Source of the DNA: Gorillibacterium timonense
GTDB lineage: Bacteria > Bacillota > Bacilli > Paenibacillales > NBRC-103111
DNA length: 64,000 nucleotides
Direction: 5' to 3'
Assembly: GCF_001457415.1 (NCBI RefSeq)
Contig: NZ_LN881724.1
Coordinates: 558,001 to 622,000, forward strand
In this document: piece after piece, positions 41,651-50,906 of the stretch
How positions within the stretch are numbered: the first letter of the stretch is position 1
Layout: each line of letters opens with the position of its first letter
The notes under the pieces: model-generated
What the model saw: the letters and a program-made list of their open reading frames with translations, nothing else
Databases searched by the model: none
Told to the model about the DNA's origin: nothing
Made by a program: the position numbers and the translations under genes

Positions 41651-42559
41651 TCATGATTCTTGCGCTTCTCTCCATCCCTCGGCATATCGTCCGAGAAGCT
41701 TCAGCCATTCCTCCAGGGCGGGGGTTACCCATTTTTTGCGGTGATACGCGGCCTGCATGGTCATCCGCTGCGACCGGTCATCCCACTTCAAGCGGAGCAG
41801 CTTGCCCTCGCCCAGCTCTCGTTGGACGGTAATCAAGGGAACAAGGGCGAGGCCCAGCCCCAGCATGACGCAGTTCTTGATCGCCTCGATGCTGAAAAAT
41901 TCGAGCCCCACCTCGGGAGTCACCCCACAGGCCAATAGCTCCTGCTCGAAGACCGCTCGGTATGTGCAGCCATTCTCGGTGTAGAGGAGGACCTCATCGC
42001 GCAGGTCATCCGGCGTGACGATCTCGGCTTCTGCCAGCCGATGCTCGGGACAGGCGATGAGAGCCATCTGCTCCTCCACGAGCGAATCGATCACGAAGTC
42101 GGGATCGGCAATTACCGGCTGCAGCAGAATCGCCAGATCGACTTCGCCGGTGCGGGCGAGCTCTTTCATTTCCGTGCAAAGCCCAGGCTTTAGAATCAGC
42201 TTTACTTGGGGATACAGCCGCTTGTATTCGCGGATCACCGCAGGGAGCCGGAAGGCCGCCAGCGATTCCGGTGCGCCGATCGTCAGCGTGCCGGACGGCT
42301 TCTCTTCCAGGACGACCGATTCCCGGATCGCTCCGTGCATCCGCACCATGTCCTGGGCATACGGCAGCAAGCGGCGCCCGGCTTCGGTCAGGACGATCCG
42401 TTTGCCGAGTCGATCGAACAGGAGCACGCCCAGCTCCGTTTCCAGCGCTTGAATCTGCGCCGTGATGCTCGATTGGGCATAGCCGATACGGGCCGCTGCC
42501 TTGGTAAAGCCGCCGTCCTCGGCTACGACGATAAAGGTATGCAAATGCCGCAATTCCAC
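41651..42559 (-). CDS. LysR family transcriptional regulator
   Basis: 302 residues from GTG 42559, which is preceded by GGGGGAA; an ATG further up would add 20 unlikely residues. HTH ~1-60 (FIVVAEDGGFTKAAARIGYAQSSITAQIQALE), effector domain ~88-300. It is divergent from the APC transporter gene (158 bases between), which it may regulate. Confidence 0.88.
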   Translation of the reverse strand: MELRHLHTFIVVAEDGGFTKAAARIGYAQSSITAQIQALETELGVLLFDRLGKRIVLTEAGRRLLPYAQDMVRMHGAIRESVVLEEKPSGTLTIGAPESLAAFRLPAVIREYKRLYPQVKLILKPGLCTEMKELARTGEVDLAILLQPVIADPDFVIDSLVEEQMALIACPEHRLAEAEIVTPDDLRDEVLLYTENGCTYRAVFEQELLACGVTPEVGLEFFSIEAIKNCVMLGLGLALVPLITVQRELGEGKLLRLKWDDRSQRMTMQAAYHRKKWVTPALEEWLKLLGRYAEGWREAQES

Positions 42560-42717
42560 TAGGATTCCCCCTTGTGCTTCCGTGAATCGGATTGCCCACC
42601 GCATGGGTCCCTCTTCCATCGGCTATTCTGATCGATTCCATCGAAAAGTTCCGTTTTACTGATAGCTCCAGTATCGGATAGGATGGAGAAAATGGCAAGA
42701 GGAAAGAGGGAGAGAAC

Positions 42718-44133
42718 GTGAAGAACACGGTAGAGAGAACGGCAAGCAGCGTGTCCAGGATATCTAGCCCCGGGCAGCAGACAGCCCGAATGTCCGTGAT
42801 GAATACAGCCGCAGTACCGGCGGAGCAGCCGGTCAAAAGGACGATTGGCCTGCCGCAGGCCATCGCCCTCTACATCGGATCGGTCCTCGGATCCGGCATA
42901 TTGGTTGTTCCCGGGCTTGCGGCTGAAATCGCCGGGCCAGCTTCCCTCCTGGCATGGGGATTCATGGCGATATTGATCCTGCCGATGGCGCTGTCGATGG
43001 GGCTGCTCGCCGCGCGGTTTCCCGATGCGGGAGGAGTGTCTCATTTCGCCGAGATGGCGTTCGGTCCGAAGATCGGAGCGCTCACCGGATGGCTCTTCTT
43101 GGCTTCGGTCCCCATCGGAGCACCTGTAGCGGCACTAACCGGAGCCGGTTACTTGACCGATGCGCTCGGTCTTGGCGAGCCATATCGGGTCGCGGTGGCG
43201 TGCGTCATGCTGGTCGTAGCTCTCGGGATTAATGCGGCCGGTATGAAGCTGGTCGGAGGCGTGCAGATCGCGGTTGTCCTCGCGATCATCGTCGTCCTGG
43301 CCGCGGGGATTGCGGTCTCGATTCCCCATCTGTCGCGGGAAGCGTTCACTCCCTTCCTGCCTAATGGTTGGCTAAGCGTAGGGAAGGCAACCGCGCTGTT
43401 GTTCTGGTGCTTCATCGGCTGGGAGGCCGTCTCCCACTTGTCCGCAGAGTTCAAAAATCCGAAGAAAGCGGGCGTTCAAGGGGTGATCGTCGCAGCTCTG
43501 CTGCTCGGAGTGCTCTACACCTTGACGGCCGTCGCCACCGTTGGCACGGCCAGCTACCATGACGGCCAAGCGGAAGCATCGCTCAGTCGGGTGATCGGCA
43601 TGGGCCTCGGCAGCGCAGGCGGAGTGGCGACGGGGGTCGTCGCCGTGCTCATCTGTACGGCGACCATCATCGCCTACAGCGGAGCGGCGTCCCGCCTCGC
43701 CTATTCGCTGGCTAAGCGAGGAGAAGCCCCTCGTATGCTCGGCCGTTTATCGCGGCGCTCATCCACTCCCTTAGGCGGCCTCGCATTTCTTGCCGCTTGC
43801 TTCGCCATCGTCATGACGGTCTACGGCAAAGGGATCGTCTCCCTTTCAGAGCTGATCCGCTTTCCCAACGCCACGTTCATCCTGACGTATATCAGTGGCA
43901 CCGCTGCCGGTATCCGCCTCCTGAAGGGAAACTCCTGGCAAGTCCGGATATGCGCGCTGTCCTGCTTTTGCTCGCTGGCGGTGTTCCCGTTCGTGGGAAC
44001 GGCTGCTTGGTATCCTCTCCTCATCGCTGCTGGTTTCTCCCTCGCGTCTTTCTTGCGGAATCCCAAGCATGCGGTGGACGTCCCGCGGGTTTTTCAGAAG
44101 GAGGACCCGGAAGACATGCATTCGCACAAGTAA
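42718..44133 (+). CDS. APC family amino acid transporter
   Basis: 471 residues, ~12 helices after a 38-residue hydrophilic N-terminus. The first-helix motif YIGSVLGSGILVVPGLAAE is the amino-acid-binding G-S-G-I loop of the APC superfamily; overall it resembles YjeH-type effluxers. GTG 42718 is used, with GAGGGAG upstream. Substrate and direction are unknown; a LysR gene is divergent and may respond to the substrate. Confidence 0.87.
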   Translation: MKNTVERTASSVSRISSPGQQTARMSVMNTAAVPAEQPVKRTIGLPQAIALYIGSVLGSGILVVPGLAAEIAGPASLLAWGFMAILILPMALSMGLLAARFPDAGGVSHFAEMAFGPKIGALTGWLFLASVPIGAPVAALTGAGYLTDALGLGEPYRVAVACVMLVVALGINAAGMKLVGGVQIAVVLAIIVVLAAGIAVSIPHLSREAFTPFLPNGWLSVGKATALLFWCFIGWEAVSHLSAEFKNPKKAGVQGVIVAALLLGVLYTLTAVATVGTASYHDGQAEASLSRVIGMGLGSAGGVATGVVAVLICTATIIAYSGAASRLAYSLAKRGEAPRMLGRLSRRSSTPLGGLAFLAACFAIVMTVYGKGIVSLSELIRFPNATFILTYISGTAAGIRLLKGNSWQVRICALSCFCSLAVFPFVGTAAWYPLLIAAGFSLASFLRNPKHAVDVPRVFQKEDPEDMHSHK

Positions 44134-44227
44134 GATCGCACGTGTACGAGCGCTTTGCCAGATAACATTCTCATAGAATCACGCCGCGATGCGATCCATG
44201 AAAAAAATGATGCTGAAGCGAGAAGAG

Positions 44228-44261
44228 CGCCACGATTTCATGATTTCGTAGGCGGTTTTTT
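44228..44261 (+). terminator. Terminator behind the APC transporter
   Basis: CGCCACGA and TCGTAGGCG pair with one bulge across a 10-base loop, followed by seven T. Confidence 0.7.
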
Positions 44262-44268
44262 GTTATAG

Positions 44269-44300
44269 TTGACGGGTCAATAAATTGGGTATAATATAAT
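44269..44300 (+). promoter_or_regulatory. Promoter and palindrome upstream of the MarR gene
   Basis: TTGACG (44269) lies inside the palindrome TTGAC-GG-GTCAA. Two overlapping TATAAT boxes follow at 44290 and 44295, giving spacers of 15 or 20 bases, so the exact promoter is unsure. The palindrome over the -35 is a plausible MarR operator. Confidence 0.5.
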
Positions 44301-44337
44301 TGATCGAGAGGAAAAAAGCTGTACAGGAGGGGTGAGA

Positions 44338-44787
44338 TTGCCGATAAGCGAAGGTCAAGCCGATGGAGCTGTCAACCGCGATGACACCATCTTCGAGCTG
44401 CTGCAGGAATTGAATCAGCGGCTCAGCCCCAAGTTCGAACGCCATGCAGGCATCAGCTTCACCCGGTTGCGGCTGCTTCAGGAGCTATACCGGCTAGGTC
44501 CCGTCAGCCAGAATACCCTGCAGCGAAAAGTCGGAATCGACGCCGCAGCCGTTACCCGCCATCTGAAGGGGCTGGAGGAGAACGGCCTGATTGCGAGGGG
44601 GAGCGATCCCGCAGACGGCAGAGCCATTCTTGTGTCACTTACGGAGCGGGGCCAGAACGCCATGTCTTCCTGCCGGGAGGAGAAAGGCCGGTTCCTCGAA
44701 CAGCTGCTATCCGGCTTCAAGGAAGAAGAGGTTGCCCTCTTGGCCCGCATGCTGGAGCGATTGTGCGGGAATATAAAACAGATCTAA
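44338..44787 (+). CDS. MarR family transcriptional regulator
   Basis: 149 residues: winged helix ~45-105 (GPVSQNTLQRKVGIDAAAVT, RHLKGLEENGLIARGSDPAD, GRAILVSLTERG) between dimerisation helices. The start TTG 44338 has AGGAGGGG 6 bases upstream; the in-frame GTG 44332 overlaps that ribosome site and is less likely. It precedes a nitroreductase by ~120 bases, a common MarR/nitroreductase pairing linked to redox or quinone stress. Confidence 0.88.
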   Translation: MPISEGQADGAVNRDDTIFELLQELNQRLSPKFERHAGISFTRLRLLQELYRLGPVSQNTLQRKVGIDAAAVTRHLKGLEENGLIARGSDPADGRAILVSLTERGQNAMSSCREEKGRFLEQLLSGFKEEEVALLARMLERLCGNIKQI

Positions 44788-44906
44788 CTTTTTCAGCAAA
44801 AGCTAAAGCTGGAGCGTGATTGCTAACCCCGTCTTCGGATGACTCAGTCGATCCTTTCGCCTGTTTCGAGCCACGCTCTAATTAAAACCCTAGGAGAGTG
44901 CTACTG

Positions 44907-45542
44907 ATGAACAAAGTATTGAACAACGATTTCGCCGCTATTGTTACCGGACGCCGATCCATCCGCAAATACGACTCGACGGTCAAGATCAGCCGGGAGG
45001 AAATGACGGAGATTCTGAGGGAAACGACGCTCGCCCCTTCCTCGGTCAATATGCAGCCGTGGCGGTTCGTTGTCATCGAGAGCCCAGAAGGCAAAGCTGC
45101 GCTTGCGCCGCTCGCAAAGTTCAACCAGCTTCAGGTCGAGACCTCTGCGGCCGTGATTGCGATTTTCGGCGATCTGGACAATTTCTCGTATGCAGAAGAA
45201 ATCTACAGCACTGCCGTGGAACGGGGCTTCATGCCGGCGGAAGTGAAGGAAAGACAGTTGGCGGCGCTGACCCAGCATTTTTCCGTCCTGCCTCACGAGA
45301 TTAACCGGGAAACCGTCGTGATCGACGCAAGTCTGGCTGCGATGCAGCTGATGCTTGTTGCCCGTGAACACGGCTATGACACCAACCCCATCGGCGGCTA
45401 CGAAAAGGACAAAATCGCGGAAGCGTTCGGTCTGGAAAAGGAACGTTATGTTCCGGTTATGCTTCTCTCGATCGGGAAAGCGGCGGAGGAAGGCTACAGC
45501 TCCGTCCGGCTTCCCATTGAAACGGTCGCTCAGTGGAAGTAA
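44907..45542 (+). CDS. Nitroreductase family FMN oxidoreductase
   Basis: 211 residues with family signatures: RRSIRKYDSTVKISREEMTEIL and APSSVNMQPWRFVVIES at the N-terminus for FMN binding, and REHGYDTNPIGGYEKDKIAEAFGLE at the C-terminus. Such enzymes reduce quinones or nitro compounds with NAD(P)H. AGGAG lies ~10 bases before ATG 44907. Likely regulated by the upstream MarR protein. Confidence 0.9.
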   Translation: MNKVLNNDFAAIVTGRRSIRKYDSTVKISREEMTEILRETTLAPSSVNMQPWRFVVIESPEGKAALAPLAKFNQLQVETSAAVIAIFGDLDNFSYAEEIYSTAVERGFMPAEVKERQLAALTQHFSVLPHEINRETVVIDASLAAMQLMLVAREHGYDTNPIGGYEKDKIAEAFGLEKERYVPVMLLSIGKAAEEGYSSVRLPIETVAQWK

Positions 45543-45605
45543 TGCCCCGAGGTTACATTCAGTAATAGACCCTTTCATCGATTAGGAATCCCAAAAAACT
45601 ACCTG

Positions 45606-45652
45606 AAAAGCTTTCCGTCTCGCGGCCATCGCCGTGTGCGGAGAGCTTTTTT
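45606..45652 (+). terminator. Terminator behind the nitroreductase
   Basis: aaaagctttccg and cggagagctttt pair around an inner cggc/gccg stem, followed by a T-run. Confidence 0.8.
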
Positions 45653-45704
45653 TGCTGGTCAAAAGATTCATTATGAAAATTAGATTAATTCCAATATGAA
45701 TCTA

Positions 45705-45733
45705 TTTACAATTGCCGAGGATGCGATTATAAT
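45705..45733 (+). promoter_or_regulatory. Promoter of mntH
   Basis: TTTACA (45705-45710), 17-base spacer, TATAAT (45728-45733). Confidence 0.78.
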
Positions 45734-45743
45734 CAGGTCAAGA

Positions 45744-45759
45744 GTTGCACAAGGCAAAC
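45744..45759. promoter_or_regulatory. MntR-like operator
   Basis: On the reverse strand the site reads GTTTGCCTTGTGCAAC, whose first half matches the MntR box (TTTGCCTTAAGGAAA) closely while the second half is weaker. It lies directly behind the mntH transcription start, the position for manganese-dependent repression. Confidence 0.55.
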
Positions 45760-45802
45760 ATTTATGGAGATAGATAACTTTTTCACAAAGGGAGGGTTGG
45801 CC

Positions 45803-47080
45803 ATGCTGGATCAACCGATTTCGACTCGAATGACGACGGAGGCAGCCGCTGAATCCGTTTTGAGAGGAGAAGGCAAAGGAGTAAAGCGGCTGCTGCCTTT
45901 CCTGGGTCCGGCTTTCATTGCCGCCGTGGCCTATCTGGACCCTGGTAATTTCGCTACCAACATCACAGCCGGTTCCAAATACGGCTATTTGCTCTTGTGG
46001 GTGATCGCCGCCTCTAACCTGATGGCTGTCCTCATCCAGTCGCTGTCCGCCAAGCTCGGCATCGCAACCGGGATGAACCTTCCGGAAGTGGCCCGCAGCC
46101 GGTTCTCGAAGCCGGTTTCGGTATTTCTGTGGATTCAAAGCGAGCTGGTGATCATCGCGACCGACCTGGCGGAGTTCATCGGAGCGGCGCTTGGCTTGTA
46201 TCTGATCTTCGGGATTCCGATGCTGCCAGCCGCTGTGATTACGGCGATCGCTTCCTTTCTCATTCTGGAGCTGCAGCGCAGGGGATACCGTTCGCTCGAA
46301 GTGGGGATCTCCGCCATGATCCTGATGGTGGTGCTCGCCTTCGCCTTTCAGGTATTCATCGCCGCTCCCGATGCAGGGGCGGTCGCTCAAGGCATCCTCA
46401 CCCCTGCTTTCCAGGGAACCGACAGCGTGCTGCTTGCCGCAGGGATTCTTGGAGCAACCGTTATGCCGCATGCGATCTACCTGCATTCCTCGCTGACCCA
46501 GAACCGTATCGTAGGCAAGACGGATAGCGATAAGAAACGTATCTTTAAATGGGAGCTGGTCGACATCGTCATCGCGATGGTCATCGCGGGAGCCGTCAAC
46601 ATGTCGATGGTCGTCATCGCCGCGGCATTCTTTCACAAGAACGGCCTGCTCGTGGACGACCTCGCCGTAGCGTACAACCAGCTTGATCGGCTCGCTGGAC
46701 CCATGGGGGCGGTATCGTTTGGGCTGGCGCTCTTGATCGCCGGGCTCGCCAGCTCCTCGGTCGGCACCCTGTCGGGGGATGTGGTCATGCAAGGCTTCAT
46801 CAACATGCGGATCAACCTGTATCTGCGGCGTGCCATCACCATTCTGCCGCCTCTCGCCATCATCATTTCGGGAGTCGATCCGACGAGAGCGCTTGTCATC
46901 AGCCAGGTCATTCTGTCCTTCGGGATCGCGTTCGCGCTCATTCCGCTCATCCTGTTCACCAGCAACCGCAGCATCATGGGTGGGCTCGTGAATCACAGGC
47001 TCACCACGGTGCTCGGCTGGATCGTCGCGGCGATCGTCGTTTCGCTGAATTTGTTCCTGCTGGGTGATCTGCTGATCTGA
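45803..47080 (+). CDS. mntH: Nramp family divalent metal (manganese) transporter
   Basis: 425 residues, 11 hydrophobic helices. The metal-binding motifs are intact: DPGNFATN in helix 1 and MPHAIYLHSSL in helix 6. MntH imports Mn2+ with protons. ATG 45803 follows AAAGGGAGGG by 8 bases; the frame extends to ATG 45764, but that lacks a ribosome site. The promoter with an MntR-like box indicates repression at high manganese. A terminator follows at 47197. Confidence 0.93.
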   Translation: MLDQPISTRMTTEAAAESVLRGEGKGVKRLLPFLGPAFIAAVAYLDPGNFATNITAGSKYGYLLLWVIAASNLMAVLIQSLSAKLGIATGMNLPEVARSRFSKPVSVFLWIQSELVIIATDLAEFIGAALGLYLIFGIPMLPAAVITAIASFLILELQRRGYRSLEVGISAMILMVVLAFAFQVFIAAPDAGAVAQGILTPAFQGTDSVLLAAGILGATVMPHAIYLHSSLTQNRIVGKTDSDKKRIFKWELVDIVIAMVIAGAVNMSMVVIAAAFFHKNGLLVDDLAVAYNQLDRLAGPMGAVSFGLALLIAGLASSSVGTLSGDVVMQGFINMRINLYLRRAITILPPLAIIISGVDPTRALVISQVILSFGIAFALIPLILFTSNRSIMGGLVNHRLTTVLGWIVAAIVVSLNLFLLGDLLI

Positions 47081-47196
47081 GACGGTCGGAGAAGTAGCGT
47101 CGGCGATTCCGAACGGGTCGGCTGAGGAGGCATGAACGGGGTCGCAGATGGGAACGGAGCTAGAACGCGCTGGACGATCAAGCCAGCCGGAAGGAA

Positions 47197-47242
47197 TGGG
47201 AAGGGATTCCGCGAGAAGCGGAGCTCCTTCCCTTCTTTTTTG
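47197..47242 (+). terminator. Terminator behind mntH
   Basis: gggaaggg/ccttccctt and ttccgc/gcgga form a long interrupted stem, followed by six T. Confidence 0.75.
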
Positions 47243-47315
47243 GGCGGTACTTCGGTCGCGCCATTCCATATCGTTCAACGCCGTTATCATCCAATGGAGT
47301 TCCGATCCCCACATA

Positions 47316-47344
47316 TTGACACCGGAAAAAAGAATGTGTTAAAT
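47316..47344 (+). promoter_or_regulatory. Promoter of htpG
   Basis: TTGACA (47316-47321), 17-base spacer, TTAAAT (47339-47344), immediately upstream of the CIRCE element. Confidence 0.78.
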
Positions 47345-47349
47345 AAGAG

Positions 47350-47376
47350 TTAGCACTCTTCTTATCTGAGTGCTAA
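47350..47376. promoter_or_regulatory. CIRCE element (HrcA operator)
   Basis: TTAGCACTC, 9-base spacer, GAGTGCTAA: a perfect match to the CIRCE inverted repeat bound by HrcA. It overlaps the transcription start of htpG, so HrcA would repress htpG under non-stress conditions. Confidence 0.95.
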
Positions 47377-47434
47377 CATTTCGCGTTTAAGCCGGGGAAT
47401 CCGAGAACGAGGACTGAGGAATCGGGACAAGCTA

Positions 47435-47473
47435 CGATTCATATCCACACGATTAGGGTTGACAGCGTACCAG
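47435..47473 (+). repeat. Right-end fragment of the 97-bp palindromic element in the htpG leader
   Basis: gattcatatccacacgatta followed by gggttgacagcgtaccag matches the right ~39 bases of the family. It lies between CIRCE and the htpG start codon. Confidence 0.75.
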
Positions 47474-47517
47474 GTCTCCGGGTTCACCTTATCTTGTACA
47501 AAGGGGATAGCAGGTTC

Positions 47518-49413
47518 ATGAGCAAACAACAATTCAAAGCGGAATCTAAACGACTTCTCGAAATGATGATCAACTCGATCTACACGCAGAAGGAAATCTT
47601 CCTGCGGGAGCTCATCTCCAACGCCAGCGACGCCATCGACAAGATGTACTACAAAGCGCTTACCGATGATACGCTGGAATTCAACAAGGACGATTATTTC
47701 ATTAAATTGTCTGCCGACAAGTCAGCGCGGACGCTGACGATAACCGACACCGGGATCGGCATGACCAAGGAAGAACTGGAGGAGAACCTTGGCGTGATCG
47801 CGAAGAGCGGCTCCCTCGCCTTCAAGAGCGAGAACGAAACCAAGGAAGACCATACGATCATCGGCCAATTCGGCGTCGGTTTCTATTCCGCCTTTATGGT
47901 GGCGGACGAGGTTAGCGTCGTGACGAAGGCATTCGGCTCGGAGGATGCCTATGTCTGGGAATCGGCTGGAGCAGAAGGCTACTCCATTGAGTCCGGCACG
48001 AAAGCGGAAGCGGGAACGAAGATCACCCTGCATCTGAAGGCGAACACCGAGGATGAGAGCTACGACGAATACCTGGAGGAATACCGGCTGCGCTCGCTCG
48101 TCAAAAAATACTCCGACTTTATCCGTTACCCGATCAAGATGGAGGTCACCCGCAGTGTTCCGGTGGCAGGAGCCGATGGCGCGGAAGGCGAAGAAACAGC
48201 CTATACCGAAGTGCGCGAGGAAGAGACCGTCAACAGCATGGTCCCGATCTGGCGCAAGAACAAGAACGAGCTCACCGATGAGGACTACGAGAAGTTTTAC
48301 TCGGAGAAGCGTTACGGCTTCGACAAACCGCTCAAGCATCTCCATCTGAAGGTCGACGGCAACATCGTCTACAATGCGATTCTCTACATCCCGGAGAAAA
48401 CCCCGTTCGATTACTACACCAAGGAATACGAAAAAGGGCTCGAGCTATACTCCAGCGGCGTCCTGATCATGAACAAATGTGCCGATCTGCTTCCCGACTA
48501 TTTCGGCTTTGTCAAAGGGATGGTCGATTCCGAGGATCTCTCGCTCAACATCTCCCGCGAGATGCTGCAGCATGACCGCCAGCTGAAGCTGATTGCAAAG
48601 AACATCCAGAACAAAATCAAGAGCGCTCTGCAAAGCTTGTTGAAGGACGAACGGGAGAAATACGAAACCTTCTTCGAATCGTTCGGACGTCAGCTCAAAT
48701 ATGGCGTATACAGCGATTACGGAATGAACAAGGACACGCTGCAGGACTTGCTCCTGTTCACCTCCTCGAAGGAGAAGAAGCAAGTGACCTTGGAGGAATA
48801 CGTTTCGCGCATGCCGGAGGAACAGAAGTACATCTATTATGCGACCGGCGGTTCGGTGGACCGCATCGAGAAGCTGCCGCAGACGGAGCTTGTGGCGGAC
48901 AAGGGCTATGAAATCCTCTACCTGACTGACGACATCGACGAATTCGCCTTGAAGATGCTGATGTCCTACAAGGAGAAGGAGTTCAAGAACGTATCCGCAG
49001 GCGACCTCGGAATCGAATCCGACGAGGAAACGAAGTCCGAGGAAGAGGACAAATCCAATGCGGAGCTGTTCGATGAGATGAAGACGCTTCTTGGCGGTAA
49101 GGTGAAGGAAGTGCGGGCATCGAAACGGCTGAAATCCCATCCGGTCTGCCTGACGAGCGAAGGCGAGCTCAGCATCGAGATGGAAAAGGTGCTCCGCGCC
49201 ATGCCGAACAGCGAGAACATCGAGGCGGACAAGGTACTCGAAATCAATGTCAATCACGAGGTGTTCCAATCCTTGAAGGCGGCCAGCGAGAAGGACAAGG
49301 AAAAGCTCGGCTTGTACACGAACCTGCTGTACAATCAAGCGCTCCTGATCGAAGGTCTGCCGGTTCAGGATCCGGTGGAATTCACCAATGCGATCTGCAA
49401 AATCATGGTGTAA
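47518..49413 (+). CDS. htpG: Hsp90 family chaperone HtpG
   Basis: 631 residues, full length. The N-terminal GHKL ATPase (~1-230) has [24 protein letters not shown] and [15 protein letters not shown]. The middle domain has [20 protein letters not shown] and [12 protein letters not shown] followed by [16 protein letters not shown]. The C-terminal dimerisation domain follows an acidic stretch (~500-515). ATG 47518 is used, with AAGGGG ~11 bases upstream. Unlike B. subtilis htpG, which is HrcA-independent, this gene carries CIRCE. A terminator follows at 49451. Confidence 0.96.
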   Translation: MSKQQFKAESKRLLEMMINSIYTQKEIFLRELISNASDAIDKMYYKALTDDTLEFNKDDYFIKLSADKSARTLTITDTGIGMTKEELEENLGVIAKSGSLAFKSENETKEDHTIIGQFGVGFYSAFMVADEVSVVTKAFGSEDAYVWESAGAEGYSIESGTKAEAGTKITLHLKANTEDESYDEYLEEYRLRSLVKKYSDFIRYPIKMEVTRSVPVAGADGAEGEETAYTEVREEETVNSMVPIWRKNKNELTDEDYEKFYSEKRYGFDKPLKHLHLKVDGNIVYNAILYIPEKTPFDYYTKEYEKGLELYSSGVLIMNKCADLLPDYFGFVKGMVDSEDLSLNISREMLQHDRQLKLIAKNIQNKIKSALQSLLKDEREKYETFFESFGRQLKYGVYSDYGMNKDTLQDLLLFTSSKEKKQVTLEEYVSRMPEEQKYIYYATGGSVDRIEKLPQTELVADKGYEILYLTDDIDEFALKMLMSYKEKEFKNVSAGDLGIESDEETKSEEEDKSNAELFDEMKTLLGGKVKEVRASKRLKSHPVCLTSEGELSIEMEKVLRAMPNSENIEADKVLEINVNHEVFQSLKAASEKDKEKLGLYTNLLYNQALLIEGLPVQDPVEFTNAICKIMV

Positions 49414-49450
49414 GCGATTATCTGAAGAAAAGGACAATACACTAGGACTT

Positions 49451-49475
49451 AGGGGCCATATTCTGGCCCCTTTTT
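49451..49475 (+). terminator. Terminator behind htpG
   Basis: aggggcca, ATATTC-type loop, tggcccct, then five T. Confidence 0.9.
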
Positions 49476-49648
49476 CCATGTTATGCTAGGAAAAAATCCG
49501 TTGATGTGACAGAATACGAGCAATTTGTCAGCAATTGGGCAACGGGTCTTGCCTCGTAGGGGGGAAAAGACGGAGGTTCAGAATTGGTTTAGTTCAATCG
49601 GGTACGCTTGAAGGACAGTCACTTATCGGTTGTGGGGGAGGTTTGCTG

Positions 49649-50662
49649 ATGGAGCACGGCCTGCGGTTTGGAAAAAGAATCAAACGCGATATCTGCAACT
49701 CGCTTGGTGTCGTTGTTTTGCCTGCAGGTACGATATTCCGCCAAGAGCATCTTACGCTATTGCGGAATCACCGCATTGAAGCAAATGATCTTGCATTTTC
49801 AAGCGAATCCGAGGAACGCTACAAGGCCGCTTCGAAAAACGTGAATAAGATCGTCGGGACTTCACACGAATTCATCGAAAAGATGCGGGTTACCCACAAG
49901 GTTCCGGTCATGGAGTTTCGACAGGAGATTCTGCCCACCGTCCAACAGATTTCCGAGCATCCAGACGTCTTTCAGCTGTTTACCATCGTGAGAGCTACGG
50001 ATGAATATACATACACCCACAACATCGGGGTAGGGATCCTGTCCACGCTGATCGGCCGCTGGATGAAGCTGAGCGAAAGCGATTTGAACCTGCTGTCGCT
50101 GGCCGCCACCCTGCATGATGTCGGGAAGGTCATGGTCCCGACAGAGATTCTGACGAAGCCGGGAAAGCTGACCTCGGAGGAATACGAGATTATCAAGAAG
50201 CACACGATCTACGGCTATCAATTGATCAAGGCAACTCCGGGACTCAGCCATCGCGTCGCTCTCGTCGCTCTGCAGCATCACGAGCGGTTGGACGGGAAAG
50301 GCTACCCGTTCGGCGTGAAGGGGGACAAGATCGATTATCTCAGCAAGATCGTCGCGGTGGCGGACATTTTCCACGCCATGTCTTCCACACGGCCCTATCA
50401 CCATCCGATTGCCTTTCATGAGATCATCAGCCAGATGCGCGCTGGACTCTTCGGAGAATTGGATTCCCGGATTACGTCTGTGTTCCTGGAGCAGGTGATG
50501 AACCGTACGGTGGGGCATCAGGTCCTGCTGACGGACGGACGCAGCGGGGAAGTGGTGCTGATCAATCCCCATCGGCCCGAGCTGCCGCTCGTCAAGATCA
50601 ACGATGACTTCATCGATCTGAACCAAGTGACCGACCTGCGGATTCAGGAGATCACGATCTAA
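49649..50662 (+). CDS. HD-GYP domain cyclic-di-GMP phosphodiesterase
   Basis: 337 residues. The HD-GYP domain (~105-290) has the metal-binding HD at 156-157 (LHDVGK) and the GYP signature at 218-220 (HHERLDGKGYP). An N-terminal ~100-residue region (VVVLPAGTIFRQEHLTLLRN) is of the type often preceding HD-GYP in Firmicutes, and ~45 C-terminal residues resemble a small beta domain. It should degrade cyclic-di-GMP, opposing the GGDEF protein at 29569. ATG 49649 follows GGGGGAGG by 7 bases; earlier in-frame codons lack ribosome sites. Confidence 0.88.
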   Translation: MEHGLRFGKRIKRDICNSLGVVVLPAGTIFRQEHLTLLRNHRIEANDLAFSSESEERYKAASKNVNKIVGTSHEFIEKMRVTHKVPVMEFRQEILPTVQQISEHPDVFQLFTIVRATDEYTYTHNIGVGILSTLIGRWMKLSESDLNLLSLAATLHDVGKVMVPTEILTKPGKLTSEEYEIIKKHTIYGYQLIKATPGLSHRVALVALQHHERLDGKGYPFGVKGDKIDYLSKIVAVADIFHAMSSTRPYHHPIAFHEIISQMRAGLFGELDSRITSVFLEQVMNRTVGHQVLLTDGRSGEVVLINPHRPELPLVKINDDFIDLNQVTDLRIQEITI

Positions 50663-50906
50663 AGGCCGGACGTTTGATGCAGATTGTCGAGGACTCGATT
50701 TCCCTCCCTTCACGAAGCGAGATCCGAAGGAACGAGTCGGCCTGATAACGGGTTTGAGGCACGCTTTTTTTGGGGGAGGGCAATTTTGTTTCGTTCGCAT
50801 GATTCTTAAGCGTCAGGATAACACTGTTTCTGTAGACCCACCCGAAGTTCGTCGTGTATGCTGATTACCGATAGAAAATCTCGACGGCAGGGAGCTTGGA
50901 GTTTTC

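Noticed and set aside
45680-47314. Long leftward open frame (544 codons) opposite mntH
   Set aside because: It mirrors codon positions of mntH, has no ribosome site and encodes a His/Arg/Asp-rich low-complexity protein; an antisense artefact of GC-biased codons.
48445-49479. Leftward open frame opposite htpG
   Set aside because: Antisense artefact of a highly conserved chaperone gene.
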